From NCBI GenBank assembly GCA_026874595.1, contig CM049306.1, positions 34,304,019-34,368,018 of the forward strand: a DNA stretch of 64,000 nt, written 5' to 3'. Position 1 is the first letter of the stretch; each line of letters opens with the position of its first letter. Shown here one piece after another: positions 32,995-46,069 of this stretch. The stretch comes from Sipunculus nudus. Taxonomy: Eukaryota; Annelida; Sipuncula; Golfingiida; Sipunculidae. The position numbers and the translations under genes were made by a program. The notes under the pieces are model-generated. The model was given only the letters and a program-made list of their open reading frames with translations, did no database searches and was not told where the DNA came from.

Positions 32995-34052
32995 GGGGGG
33001 AGGGGGGGGGGGTGATTACACTGACTCCCCTCCCCCACCCCTTGCTCCAAAGTGGGGTGGGGGATATATACCCCCTCCGCCTTGTATGGATGCCCTTGGC
33101 CGCGGGGAAAATTTACACCTTGTGGTGATTGTCGCTATATACACTGGCTATCGAAGACTTCCATATCTAACAACTGGCCCTTTTCAGTCAGCGTGCCTGA
33201 TTGGGTGTGGGATCAAATAACAGCTTGATCAGGTAGCTTTCCCCGATTACAGCATTGCAATATGGTAATATGGCCTAGGCAGCGGTGCTTTTCTGACTGT
33301 TTGACGCATGTCGTGTTCAATTCATTGTTATAGCCTCTTAATTTTGCGTATGTTATTAAGAGTGTGCTTATTTGTTGGTTGCATTTTTACTCGCCGCTCT
33401 GCCGGCAAATATATAATTATCAGAAAAGACTTTTTGTTTAAATAAGCATTGTTAATACCAGTTGTGAGCGGAAACATGCCTGTTTGTCAAATTCAGAAAC
33501 AATAAGCAAAAAGTTTACATTGCACAAGAATCAGAGACACCACTGCGTTCGCTTAAGGGGGGGGGGGGGCTGTTTACATTAATTGACCCCCCTCCCCACC
33601 CCTTGCTTCAAAGTAGGTTGGGCATAAATACCCCTATTCGCCCTGTATGGATGCCCCTGGCCGCGGGGAACATTTACACCTTGTGGTGATTGTCGGTATA
33701 TACACTGGCTATCGAAGACTTCCATATCTAACAACTGTTGCCCTTTTCAGTCAGCGTGCCAGATTGGGTGTGAGATCAAATAACAGCTTGATCAGGTAGC
33801 TTTCCCCGATTACAGCATTGCAATATGGTAATATGGCCTAGGCAGCGGTGCTCTTCTGACTGTTTGACGCATGTCGTGTTCAATTCATTGTTATAGCCTC
33901 TTAATTTTGCGTATGTTATTAAGAGTGTGCTTATTTATTGGTTGCATTTTTACTCGCCGCTCTGCCGGCAAATATATAATTATCAGGAAAGTCTTTTTGT
34001 TTAAATAAGCATTGTTAATACCAGTTGTGAGCGGAAACATGCCTGTTTGTCC
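32995..34052 (+). repeat. Direct duplication, 561 bp period
   Basis: GTATGGATGCCC at 33084 recurs at 33645. Copies 32995-33486 and 33556-34052 match almost base for base through TGGCTATCGAAGACTTCC, GATCAGGTAGCTTTCCCCG and GTGAGCGGAAACATGCCTG. G/C runs at the left edges and a ~70 bp spacer separate them. Confidence 0.9.
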
Positions 34053-34689
34053 GTTCGTCTGTCTGTCACGTGACCTGCGAGGGATATGAAGCCTATGTTT
34101 AATTATTCACACTCATAACTATACTTTGGCATATCGTTATACTTTATTTTAAATATCTTTAAGGGGTATTAGTGAATTTACATTTTGAACATTCGAGGGA
34201 GATTCATACACTATAACGAATGGTAGCAGATTATGGCCAAGATATGTTTGGTAGCCATGCAGACACACCTTTGCTCGGTGAACAAACAACTGTATTATAC
34301 CACCTGCTTTTTATTTAATGAACAGTATTGAAAATAAATTGCACATTATAATTCGTAATTTACATTAATTACCACTTCTGTACACCTCATATTTGTACCA
34401 ATATATCCATATGAACTGCGGTAAGCTTAACTGACATACGTACACTAATGATAGGCACCTGCACTTTGTTATATAAACCTTGTCTCGATATGAGACACCA
34501 TGAGCTCTTCTTCAAAGAACCTGTTTTATTGACAGCGTCAGTTCAATAGGATTCCGCGAGTTATGCCATATCCGGACATCGTGGGTATTTGCATACCCGT
34601 GTTTTATGTACAATAATAAAAATCGGCATTTTAAGGAAAGCCAGCCTCGGTAATGTGGGGGCGGGGGGGGGGGGGAGGGTACATAATTT
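34053..34689. other. No gene seen
   Basis: AT-rich; a G run lies near 34659-34675. Confidence 0.5.
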
Positions 34690-34980
34690 TTATGGGATGC
34701 GACTCGTGTTTGCATGCATTTACCTTTTACTCCAGCCCATATTCCCATAAACATTCGTGCTTAAGTGACTCTACATGTGTGAATATTCCTTGACGAACCT
34801 CCTAAATCCGGTTCATGTTCTGGATCCACATCAAAACTTGATCGGTTCTTCCTTTGCCTGTACCTGAAATGCCCTAAAATTTCAAGAAATTCCGATCATG
34901 ACTGCATGAGTTATGTTGTCGGTAAAACGCACAAACAAACACACACACGAAAGGGGATACGCGGAAGCAATGAGTCTACT
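34690..34980 (+). repeat. Dispersed repeat family R1, copy 3
   Basis: CCCATATTCCCATAAACATTC, GTGACTCTACATGTGTGAAT, CGGTTCATGTTCTGGATCC, TGCATGAGTTATGTTG, ACAAACAAACACACACAC in family order, followed by a (CA)n at about 34995-35013. Confidence 0.75.
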
Positions 34981-35013
34981 GGAAGGACAGATAAAATACA
35001 CACACACACACAC

Positions 35014-38000
35014 ACTCATTGTCAAATACTTATTCTTTCAGGACCATACTGTCTCTTTGACATAGCTCAACGGAGTTAGCTTTCAGGATAACCTTTACAG
35101 ACACAGAATACGGTAATGCCAAATCATCATAAAGCCGTTGGCGCTGGCAGCATCCCTTTGTGCATCTGTTGGGGGGCTTTGGTGGTTCCGTCAATTGCAG
35201 TCGTTTCAAACTCAAAAGACATCAGCCAAAGAAAGGATGAAAGATGCACAGAATGAGGTAATTCCAGACCAGAGCTGGTTTCTTGATAGGGACCTTTTAG
35301 AATGGAATATATAGCATCCCAGCCCAGATTCTATTCTCGACTCCTTCCATACACGTAATCGTAGTTATTCACCGAAACGTTTGACTTTATCTGGAATTAG
35401 ACATATGTTTCCTTTTGCGTCAGTTATCTGCGGAGCTGTGAAGGCGCGCGATCAATAAAACCACGTGACCTTTAGATAAGAACATCGTTTAAAAGATGTA
35501 TTTGTTCAGGATATATATAGGATCTATACCCGCAGATCATTTGTTAACCTTTTATTCCAGTCTTTTTTTCACAGACGCTGGAGATCCTCTTTCAGAAAAC
35601 AGACTCAGGTTTTCAGATTAATGCGGTAATTTCTCACTGAATACCGTCTTAATAAACGGTCCCGGTTTTCTATGTTATTTATGACCTGTTCGATGTCTCG
35701 CATGATTCGTAAAAAGAGTGAATCATTATATCAAAGGGCAAGATAGTGCAATTTCATCAAGCAGGGGAGTTAAGTCCCGGGGGATCATATTTGAAAATAA
35801 ATTATTTGGTTAAGGGACAGTGATTCAGTTACTTAAAGATTTAAAGTGCTCAATTATTGGACAGAAAAATATTGTTTAATGAAGAGTGATTTGACGCTGC
35901 GCATGAAATACAAGAGGACTTCTCCATTAAGAATATTCATTATGTCGTGGTTGTTCGTTATATTGATTGTATTCCGAGCCATCCTAACGTATCACAGGAA
36001 TCAATCATAAAGGTCTGGTCCAAGTAGACGAGATCGATAGCCACTGAGGCTTCAGGAAGCATCGTCCTGGCCTTCTCTGCCGTTCTGGAGTCGTCGTATG
36101 ACTTAAGTCAATACACGCCGTGGCGCTGAACTCTCGCCAGTCATCAATAACATGAGATCATAGGCCACTTCGTCAATGCAAATGACAATATTTACCAGTC
36201 CGCTTAAGATCAACGGCCTTTTTCTATCATGAAATATTTCCCCGACTGGAGTCACCTGAATATGATCTGTTTTGTGAGTTTATGTACTATTTTATCACCA
36301 TAGTCTTAGTACCTATAAGGGTAGTACCTTGCAAATTCAGTTGTACAACACTTTTATTTTTCATTTGTGTCCCTTAGATGATCGACATGATTACGCTGAT
36401 GAAGAAACTTTTCCGCCCTCGAAGAAACTTTTCTTCAATGTAGATTGTGATTATTGTATTCATGATTCAAGATTCTCTTGATTGTCAGGAATATAATAAA
36501 TCGTTTTGTTAGTCAGTTACGTGTTGAATACCTTTTCTGAATCCAATTTTCCTCCTTTTTATCAAATACTGCTTATTATCACGTTGAATTATTCATGCTT
36601 ATGATCTAAAAATTGTTCAGTTTTTTACCTTTTTCTTGCTACTCGGCCTTCGTCTAGTGGTGCAGATAGGTAAATTGGGGCAATTTCTGAATTTAGATCC
36701 CAGTAAATATTATATCATGACTTATTACATGACTGATCTCGTAACAAAAAAGATGTAACGAGTCCCTTGTAAGAAGGACCTGACTAGTAAAGAAACAATA
36801 AGACTAATTCTTATGGTCGGATATAGGTATTAGTCCACCACTGAAAGTCATGTCATGTCGTCCAAGGGAGGAAATGAAGAAATCGCAAAGGCCGATAGAG
36901 ACGCATAAGGGTGTTCTTAAGTGGTTGTTTTTACGTTCTCTGTTATTATATCGCTACGTAAAGAACAATACTTGGCGTAGTCCATTTCCATTCTATCAAG
37001 CCTCTGGCATCTGTAAGCTTTTGGAGACCTGGAATCAGTGTGCAGTTACGACGATCTATTTTATGAATAATCAACAAAACAGTGAACCAATCAAATGACT
37101 TCCGTACAAATGTTCTATACGGCTGCCAAAGCACGTAACGTTCGGTGTTATTTTGAGACGAAATGTTTAACGTTTCCATGAGGGCATCGAGAACCAGACC
37201 AATCACATAAGGCCATTTATGTCCCATGAGTTCTGTTTATGGTGTACGTTGTTTTGTTCAGAGGGCATGTAAACAGCGTATTGTGGCCTTGGTGGGTTGT
37301 CCGTCGTGAAAACGGTCTTATTACGGAATTATTATGGTCAGAATTTAACTCTACCGCGGAATCCTCAACAGCTAAACAACGAACTCAATATTTGAATACT
37401 TCTCTTGCACCTGTGCATGACGGATGTTGCTGCAACGTTCAGAGATACATACGGAGCGGACAGTTGAGGTTTCACCGTCCAAGATTTCAGTAAGAATCGT
37501 AATCGGGCATCTCGGTGCTCTGGGCCACCGACATTTCTAGCTATGCCCTGCCCCGTTGGGCATTTCTCGATGGTCTGGAGTTGTCACGGTTTGAGGCTGA
37601 CTCGAGTCAAAATATTGCAAGACGACGAAACCAACAAGTTCCTGGTACCAACAAGTTCATATCCAGTTGTATATAGTGCCAAAGGACATGAATAAGGTCA
37701 ATCTGAATAAATAAAAGCAATTCTTGAAAACGAAACATGATCCAAATAGTTTGTTGTTGTGTAACAACAGGAATACTGGGTAGATAATATGCAGAGAAAC
37801 AAATGGAGACGGTTTTAAACAGTTACGTGCAATTCTGCGCCACAGTATAGTATTATGATGCGCCGGATTAAGCTTTGCTCATAACTGCTGTATTCTAGAA
37901 CTACCATTAGGAAAAGCTGCCGAGGAGGCAATGGTTTTAAAGCCTCGAATAAACAAGATCGTGCAGCATCAACGCTTTGGCATTCTCTCTGAATAAGCTC

Positions 38001-38661
38001 TGCAGTATACCTGCCGTAGCGCAGGGCATATATGATAATGTAACTGTAATGAGATATGCGAAGTCTATCTGGAATTGTGCTGTTTATTGGACTTTAGCTG
38101 AATGTGGCTTCATGCCGAATGCGATGCCAAGAAAGTATTCTGCAAACAGCAGACCATCTTTTGTTTCATTCCAGGAGACCTCAGCAAGCCAACGTTAAGG
38201 AGATGTGTCATATAGTCTGGAAGAAAAAAAAACCCTGTTTGCCAACATTATGCTTATTCGCAGAACTCTACACTTAAGTCGCCTCCAGTCCAATGTACTT
38301 GGTCGGCGGGGGAGGAGATGAGATTATAAACCTGTCGGAGAAGAATAACTACTTTTCCATATTACCAACTGATATTCTGCTGCAAAACTAAGTAGTGCCT
38401 ACCGATTCAACAAGCTTGATCAGAATAATGTATACAACAGAATCGACCTTGTGCATGCAACTGAATCTGCCGTTCACTTCTGGTGGGGAATTTATTCAAA
38501 CGCGAGTTTTCTTCGGGCTACGATGCACACGAGTAACTTCTGACTTATGAAATGTCTACTGTTGATCTCCCACGTGTGACTGTCATTTACCTGGACATTC
38601 TTACGGCCGGAGAACTGTTCTGAAGGATCTACAGAACTTCTGAAAACTCTAAATTCAGAAA
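35014..38661. other. No gene confirmed; many short open frames
   Basis: GC content is somewhat higher than in flanks and several frames of 60-84 codons exist (for example 36850-37098, 37239-37493, 37977-38198). None shows a motif I can name. This may be the upstream part of the decayed stretch that follows. Confidence 0.3.
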
Positions 38662-39853
38662 ATGTGTATGGTGGTTGATGGAAGGGTGCCCTCGGTTGAA
38701 TCAAAGGGATGCATGCTCCCGTGTCATTGTAAAGGACGGTCCATGCTACCGGACGGATGTCTCGATCCCCACCTGGGATCTGTCAAATTCTACTGCAAAT
38801 GGATTCCAAACATTTCAGTTGTGTCGCAGTTACTCCATAGCGTAAGGATACACCGTGATGATGATGTACCGATGAACAATCTGTATTCCTGGAGGATTTT
38901 GTCGAGTGGTACCAATTGGCCGTCTCTTTTGCCCAAGACTTCAGAACTGGAGCCGTGGTATTTCGTCTTTGACGGGAGTGAGCATGCTTCTAGCGCAAAA
39001 GGACATGAGTTTGCTTATACATGATTATAATAAGTCTTTAATGTCATTTGAAAGCATCCAGCTTACTAGCCCTAGCAGATCGGGCTCCTTGAATGAGACG
39101 GTACATTACACAAACCATCAACATGGTGTCGGACATCTCGTCGACGGTCTCCACTAAAGAATTGCAAGCCTCATGCCAGGAGGGAAGATTTGCAAACTTC
39201 AGTTAAGCTCTTTATATCACCATATTAGCAATGATGCCGTGCATTGTCCAAACAGTATACCAGTGGTAACTCTCCAACCCACAAGGAGCTATCTCTAACG
39301 GTTATTTTGTTCCAGTTCGTCGGAGACCGTGAGAATACGTGTTGTCACAGATTCATCCACTGTATGCACTCAAGTTGCTGGTGTAATACTTTCTTCTCCC
39401 ATTCTCATTTCAAATGACAAACAAATCTAAGATGGACGAATTAAATCACTAGTTTCAAATATAATTTATTGGCTTATTCCAATAATGTCTCGCACTGGTG
39501 TGCTACCTATACCAGACCTAAGAGAAACTGGAACCCATGATTGATGCCAGCAATCGTTACCATGGGATATGACTCTTGGAGTGCTTACGGTCACATCATT
39601 CCATGAGGGCTTACAGACTGTTGTCGGACTGAGCAACGGCTTGGGTATGTATTATTTAACAGCACGATCACAGAGATATGTCATGTTCACATCATACAAC
39701 CAAAGAAAGTTGCTGTATACTACGAGCCGACGACGAATGGAGCAAGACAAGCCAAGCGGATGTAGAAGACCAAGATTGTATCCCGACCCAATGACCTTGA
39801 AGCTCCAATCACGAAGACCCATACGTCATTTTATGAGGTCTGCCTGGGATTAG
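38662..39853 (+). pseudogene. Possible decayed coding sequence, unknown family
   Basis: Frames starting at 38662 (120 codons), 38906 (83) and 39569 (94) lie in a row. The last two share a frame, with about four stops over some 315 codons (near 39155, 39298, 39428 and 39540), fewer than expected for random sequence of this composition. The opposite strand is much more interrupted. No domain, signal peptide or membrane segment is convincing. It could be an old pseudogene, an unrecognised transposon, or chance. Confidence 0.25.
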
Positions 39854-41326
39854 TTTCTAGATGCAGTTGTTCCCGAGAACATCAAATCATATGTTTATAT
39901 GCGAACGTGTCACTGAACCTGCTTAGTTGTCAAATCACTAAACAACCCTGGTTATAAGATAATATACCATGGACTAACATATTAACAGTACTGGCAGTCA
40001 TTTAGGAAACAAACAGAGAACATGCCGTTCTTCAAAACGTGCCGATAGTAAAGAGGGAACTTGAGAAGTGGCACTATTTGCCAATCAGAAGAGTACAGCG
40101 TTATTTTAGCAAACGTTGTATAGACCAAGGCAACATCGAGGTACAGCCAGATTAAGAGCGATTATTAGACCAATTAAATACCACTGGTTACACACAAATT
40201 GGGGGCGACCGAGACAGACAAAAGATAACTGAAGCACGCGGACCCAAGCACACGGGAGAACCTCTTAACCAATTTCCGTTTAACGGGAGGGTCTTAAAAA
40301 TGGCTTTACGTGAAATAACGTATATGCAGTTGATATGATGCACCTATTGTCAATTAGCAAGGATCAAACATTGCTTGTGGTTTAAATCTCAAAATGGCAT
40401 GTCTTTAAATCAGTGACTTTTCTCACTCCATATATATTTCATTTACCTTTACGTCTTGGAAATAGCAAGTCATGTAGGTCTCTAGCGCTCGGTCGAGTCT
40501 TTTTCTTTAAATAGAATTCGTGTTTAAACCGATATATTTACCTAAACTCATTACACAGATATAAACACAGGCTTAGCTAGTTTCTGATGATACTAAAGCT
40601 CGTCTTTGCGACAGGGTAATTCTTAAAATGAGTGTTAGTAGTTATGTTAATGGAAACATGAAAGCCAATGAGAAGTAGTCAACCTGGCTGTAGAGAGGAG
40701 AGATAAACCAAGTTAATCAACCTGCATATCGTTTGGACTAAAACAACACCGCAATGAAACACTCCTAACCATAAATGAAAAACAAAACAATTTGGGGAAA
40801 ATGGTACTTTAACCATCTTTCTTCTTGCAGAAAAGAACCGTATTGCCAAAGATAATCTGGTCGACAAAGCCAGTTCAGCTTTTATGTTATCCGGAAAGAC
40901 CGCTTAGCTTAAAATAACGTCTTGTTTATTCTGGAGAATCACACCACTCAAGTAAAGATATCACCTTCCTTCCTGTGAAACAAAATTACGCACTGGTTAT
41001 TTGGAGGTGAGCAGGTGGTTTGTCTCATAATGGCACCCAAGTGGCTGGTCTGGCCTTGCTTTGCTTCTTCGTCGGTCCAAAGACAGAATTATTATTCAGA
41101 TCTGCTAACCTAACTGCTTTTTATTGTAGTTTCGCAGTTTTTCCGTATATATCCGATGGTTCCTTTCCTTGATTAGTCATTACAATTAAGGAAACGAAGA
41201 AAGAAAAGCAATATTCCTGCTGTATAGATGGATTACTTTTAGTTGAATACGTCTCTGAATCTTTCCATCTATCTATTTATCTATCAGCCTATCTACTTAG
41301 ACACACGCATCCCCCCCAACTCCCAA

Positions 41327-41333
<7 letters not shown>
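39854..41333. other. No gene seen
   Basis: Short open frames only. Confidence 0.45.

Positions 41334-41392
<59 letters not shown>
41334..41392. repeat. (AT)n microsatellite
   Basis: AT units. Confidence 0.95.
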
Positions 41393-43302
41393 TGATAAGC
41401 TAAATTGTATCATGGGTCCACCGTGCGCGTTTATAACAGTTCCTACTGAACCTACCAACAATGAACACGTACACCAGCAAACGACAAATACTCGATTTTT
41501 TTCACTAATTTTCGCAAGAGGATGATTCTCTCTAACTGCCAAGTACACTGTCTGCAGCATTATCTACATATGGCTTGAATGCCTCAGCTGGAAATCTGAT
41601 ACTTTTAAAAGAAAAGAAAGAAAAAACAGCTAAAAAAACAGAGTTACCAACGGTCACAAGTTTCGGTAAGATCCACCTTATTTGATACAAGCTGACAGAA
41701 ACGCAAGCAGTCTCTGTTTGAGGGGTTCTAATTTATATCCTAATTCCGGAGGAGAATTTCATTTAGTTTGCGGAGTGTTTTCCCGTCATGAAAAGTGACA
41801 CAAATCAACTATGAAAAATCGACTTAATTCATGTCTACATTAAAAAAAGTCGATTTTTCACTGTTGATGAGTGCATGCATGAGGATATCGGACATTTACG
41901 TACATGCGCATTTAACCCAAATGATTTTTTTGGGCATAATATGCAAAGAAAACTCTTTCTGAATCTGTAATTATAAATTATAAATTACATATTAGCTTTC
42001 TTTTCAAATAAAGCTACCATGAATTATTCTGAATCATCTAACTAAATACCTTCTTCACAGGAAATGTTTGGTTTCATTTAACCTAAAAAGTTAATTAGAT
42101 GAAGCTCTGGTCACTCGGTTATTCTATTATGTCCGTTGAAACGGAATCACATGCACCATTCTTTGAGGTTGTAGGCTAGAATAGTGTTAAGCAATAAAAT
42201 TACATTTACGGTAAAAAGAGTTAAATTGACCAAAAGCGCCGTCTGGTGGTAATGTGTAAAATGTCTTCGGGAATGAAACCAGGAGTCTGCAGTGGATTCA
42301 GTTAGTTATTGGTTGAAGCTGCCGAGTGGGATGACATAAATAATACTTTATTAGTACTCGTTATACTCAGACCAGGGTAGCGTGTTTAATTTCTGCTAAT
42401 CGTCCAAATTGGGAATTCCCTTGGAATTCCCAAAAATATGTGCAAATGAATATCAAATTGCGATATCCTAAATCCTGAACCACTCCTGCATTCGGTCGGT
42501 CGTCATTATTCTGATAATTAACAACCATATTACCTCATTAAATGTCACTCCTATGTGTTTTCAAATTAGGCTAATTGCAATGATGTGTGCCGTAATTGTG
42601 AGGCGAAGAAGTGTTAAAGTTGATATTTTCCTGGCATAACATGGTAGAATGGAATTTTAGCAATAATTTTCATTCGAAGGCATAGCCATAGGTTTTAATA
42701 TCAATTGCATTATAACGGCATCCAGCCGGTAAAAGGATAGAGGCCTGAAAGGGTATTCCCTCGTGGCCCCAGTTTATTGACCAATTCATTAGGCTCTTTT
42801 AATTAGTTGGCCTACTGTCTGTTATTCAAGATTTTAACTTGAATCATGATATGCCAATTATCTTCAAATGATGAAAATTAGGTTAATAGGAAATTGGTCA
42901 TTTCTTTGCATGAAGCAAATAATCATACTGGTAATTTATCTAATACTAGTTCTGGATGAAAAAAGAATATTGGAAAATGAAAATTGAAAAAATTGAAAAA
43001 AGTATGACTCCTTCATCTTGATTAACAGTAATTTACGGCAGGCAGTGACAGTCAGCAATGAATGGTAATTATGTGAGCAAATAACAACATTTAAATGCAT
43101 TTCGAATAACTGAGAATGAAGCATGAACACAGTTTGAAGGCATTTTCCCGTGCATATATAAAATTTAATTGTTAAATATTTCATATCTAAGTAAGGCCTA
43201 GAAATCCTAGATCGTATTGATAAAAACAGCTTGAACTGTACTGTTGCACGATAGTACAAGTGCAAATGATAGCTTCTCATGTGGTAACGGGCCTTTGCAA
43301 AG
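41393..43302. other. No gene seen
   Basis: AT-rich. It contains the palindrome at 42409-42433. A 136-codon minus-strand frame (42936-43346) overlaps a MITE end and shows no motif. Confidence 0.45.
42409..42433. promoter_or_regulatory. 25 bp palindrome with kappaB-like decamers
   Basis: TTGGGAATTCC and its exact complement are separated by CTT. The left arm contains GGGAATTCCC, a perfect NF-kappaB/Rel consensus, and the right arm TGGAATTCCC. No gene is visible nearby, so regulatory use is speculative. Confidence 0.3.
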
Positions 43303-43304
43303 TA

Positions 43305-43493
43305 CAATAGAACCTCCGAATTACGGACACTGACGGGACCGGACATTTTGCATGCAATAGAGAGGTGCCCTAAATAGAGGGTGGGGGGGGGGGGGGGTTA
43401 AAGATTTTGGAACCTACTTCAAAGGCCTGCCGATAAGTGGCCGTAAATAGGAGGTGGCCTTAGTACAGAGGTGCCTGTGAGGAGGTTCCACTG
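43305..43493. mobile_element. pogo/Tigger-like MITE, 189 bp
   Basis: Ends CAATAGAACCTCCGAATTACG and GGAGGTTCCACTG are inverted copies, with TA at 43303-43304 and 43494-43495. Tandem words such as GAGGTGCC and a G run lie inside. No transposase. Confidence 0.8.
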
Positions 43494-43816
43494 TACGTTG
43501 TGCTGACCAGGGAGGTTATCAGTAATAGAACATCTTCATATTACCAAATCTGTGGCTACCTTTTTACATAACTTAATTTGAAAGCATATATGGCTTTTTT
43601 TATTTGTAAAATCTGGATGCCTTCCCTACAATGCTAAACATTTGATCAAAACATTGCAACAGACGTGCGCGTAGAACATGTGTACAGGGTGATTTGTTTG
43701 GTAAGACTGCCTTATTCATGAATACATGAATTAGACGCCAGAGTGGGTCGCTGGATCAATGTCTGTGATAACGTAGCCTAAGACTTGGTAGTATGAAGAT
43801 GCTGGAGAATGAGAAA

Positions 43817-43833
43817 ACACACACACACACACT

Positions 43834-43873
<40 letters not shown>

Positions 43874-43875
43874 AT
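43817..43875. repeat. (CA)n(TA)n microsatellite
   Basis: CA units with one TC interruption, then TA units. Confidence 0.95.
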
Positions 43876-45335
43876 CTTTTTTACCTACAAGTTCACATGT
43901 AAGCAAATAATTATACTGGGTTTCGGAAAGATCGGTCCAAGGGTCTAAGAGGAGTTCTCAATAAACGAAACCAGCAGCGTGAATACATAGTAGCCACAGA
44001 ACTCTATTTGGCGAATACATAAAATAAGTTTTTAAACTGTATGGATAGGTAACATAGTGCGTGGTAGCACAATCAAAAAAGTTGTTATGGTTTCGTGTTG
44101 ACTACATTTGGTTCACATGTTTGGGGAACATCTTAATGAAACATCCTTATGGAACATCTTAAAACATCTGGTCTATACACGTAGCTTCATGTTTGCTCCT
44201 GATAAATTTCGTCCTTGTATTTATCCACCTGCAATTAAAAAAACATGTGAAAACATAAGACAGCGTTCTCGACAGTTGATTCATTTTTTAGGTTCAAGAG
44301 AAAAACCAATACATATTTTCAGCCTAAAAAATATTTGTGAAGCTATGGAATGCTGTTATTTATATAGTTTTCCCATTATTTCTTTCATCCACAAAAAGAA
44401 AATAAGTTAAAATTCTGACAGCTTCCCCAAGTGCGTTATTCTTTGACGTACCTTTGGTATCAACGACTTTAAAAATAATTTCGTGATTTGAAACTGAATC
44501 AATAGTATGAAACAGGTAGATCCTTTTAAGACACGCCATGGTCTATTCTATTGCCCCTTATGTATACGTAGAATATGTATTGTTAAGTTGCCCTTTTAAA
44601 TTTCAGTGAATGGCGTGATTTTTATTGCCCTCTCCTAGTTCATCTATTTCCTTTGTCTTCTAATAACTTTCATAACTGAACATGTCAAACAGGGGCGTCA
44701 ATTTATCTTCAAGGGGGGATGAATCATAAAGGTAGACTGGGTAAACTTTCTTGTAAACCTGTTCAAGTAATGAAATATCTCATTACACACACATTTATAT
44801 TTAATGAGTGTGAACCTGAATATATTTTAGATTTTACAACCGAATTTATAAGATTAAAAATATTTGGTATAGCAGATATGTAACCAAAATCTTTCATTCT
44901 AATTATTGTTATACTTTATTTCAAGTACATTAATCTTACACTCCGAATAGCAGGGGGATAATAAACATTGATCATCCCCCTTGCCAAAAATTATGGGGGA
45001 TATATATCTCCCCCTGACCTCAAAACCCTCACAACATGACTCTCATGCAAAATTTCAAGAACCTAACATTACTATCATGGAAGTTTCAAAGACAAGCACA
45101 ATGTAAAGGCCTTGCAAAAACTCAGCACATATTTATTTAGTATCATTTGAACACCCCCACAATTTATGGATAACGGACCCTATCTCCACTCCCCACGCAG
45201 TCGTAATACAGTAGAATCGAGCTGGATCTCATTCGTTTTAAACGCCTTTTTGTTCTTTCACGTTTCTCGGGTCTCAACACCATGGCGGCAACAAGGCCAC
45301 GAATTGCACCAACAAGAGCGGGATGTTTAGGAATA
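43876..45335. other. No gene seen
   Basis: A CAGGGGCGTCAATTTA word at 44692 resembles hAT-type MITE ends. GGGGGAT/ATCCCCC blocks near 44952-45015 resemble 32990-33070. No convincing pair of ends was found. Confidence 0.35.
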
Positions 45336-46069
45336 TGTTACGGAGCCTAATAACAACAGATCACGTAATCGTGACGAGCAAAAATTGTGTTAGGGAGATA
45401 AAAAAAAAACATTCCGCAACACTAAGCAGAGTGAAATGCCTAGGGGAATGAATAAAGAAGTCAGTGTTTTTTATTAACAAATAATTATAATTTATTCTTA
45501 GAACAATCGTAACATTACAATACACTAAAGCAATACAGTTACACAGTATAACAAGAATAAAAATGTACATCATAAGAGTGTCCGGATCGTAGGCTTTGAT
45601 TTCTGGATACAACCACTGTCTTAGCTCAACAAGAGTCCTTTAACACGAACAATCCACGTAAACAGATAATAGTCTCAAAAATAATCAGTTGTAATCCAAA
45701 AGTGAAGTTCTGGTAATAATCCCAATTGCAAACTGATCCGGTTCAAGTATGTAATAGTCCGTGGAACATCTGTAAGTTTTCGTAATTATCGGAATAGGTA
45801 AAAAAAACACTGACGAGAAAGTCACACTCTTCTGTGTCCGCTGGTATTTTTCTCTCTGCCGGCTCCAAACACAGCCCCCATTTATAGCTTTTTCACCCGA
45901 AGCCCAGAACCTTCAATTCTAGAACCCTCTAGACTACACCGAACACGCTGTCTTTACACTCCGCGAGAGTTCAGCAAGTGCGGTTCCCATAGCAGCGCAC
46001 AGGTTTTGCGCTTAACACGAATCAGAATGCCTAGCACATGCCAAGTTACGTAATATCCCGCGCATAACA
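45336..46069 (-). repeat. Solo LTR of the Gmr1-related family, minus strand
   Basis: On the minus strand it starts TGTTATGCGCGGG and shares CATTCTGATTCGTGTTA, AATAAATTATAATTA, GACTTCTTTATTCATTCCCC and the terminal GGCTCCGTAACA with the LTR at 30107-30935. The conserved stem-loop lies at 45360-45375. No internal region follows, so recombination between LTRs is likely. A flanking duplication is not evident. Confidence 0.75.

Noticed and set aside
36395-36435. CTGATGA followed by GAAAC
   Set aside because: No stem II between the core parts and no flanking stem I; a chance match.
42936-43346. 136-codon minus-strand frame
   Set aside because: No motif, AT-rich composition, and it runs into a MITE end.
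45361-45612. 83-codon minus-strand frame with hydrophobic stretch
   Set aside because: Part of a solo LTR; the hydrophobicity reflects AT-rich composition.
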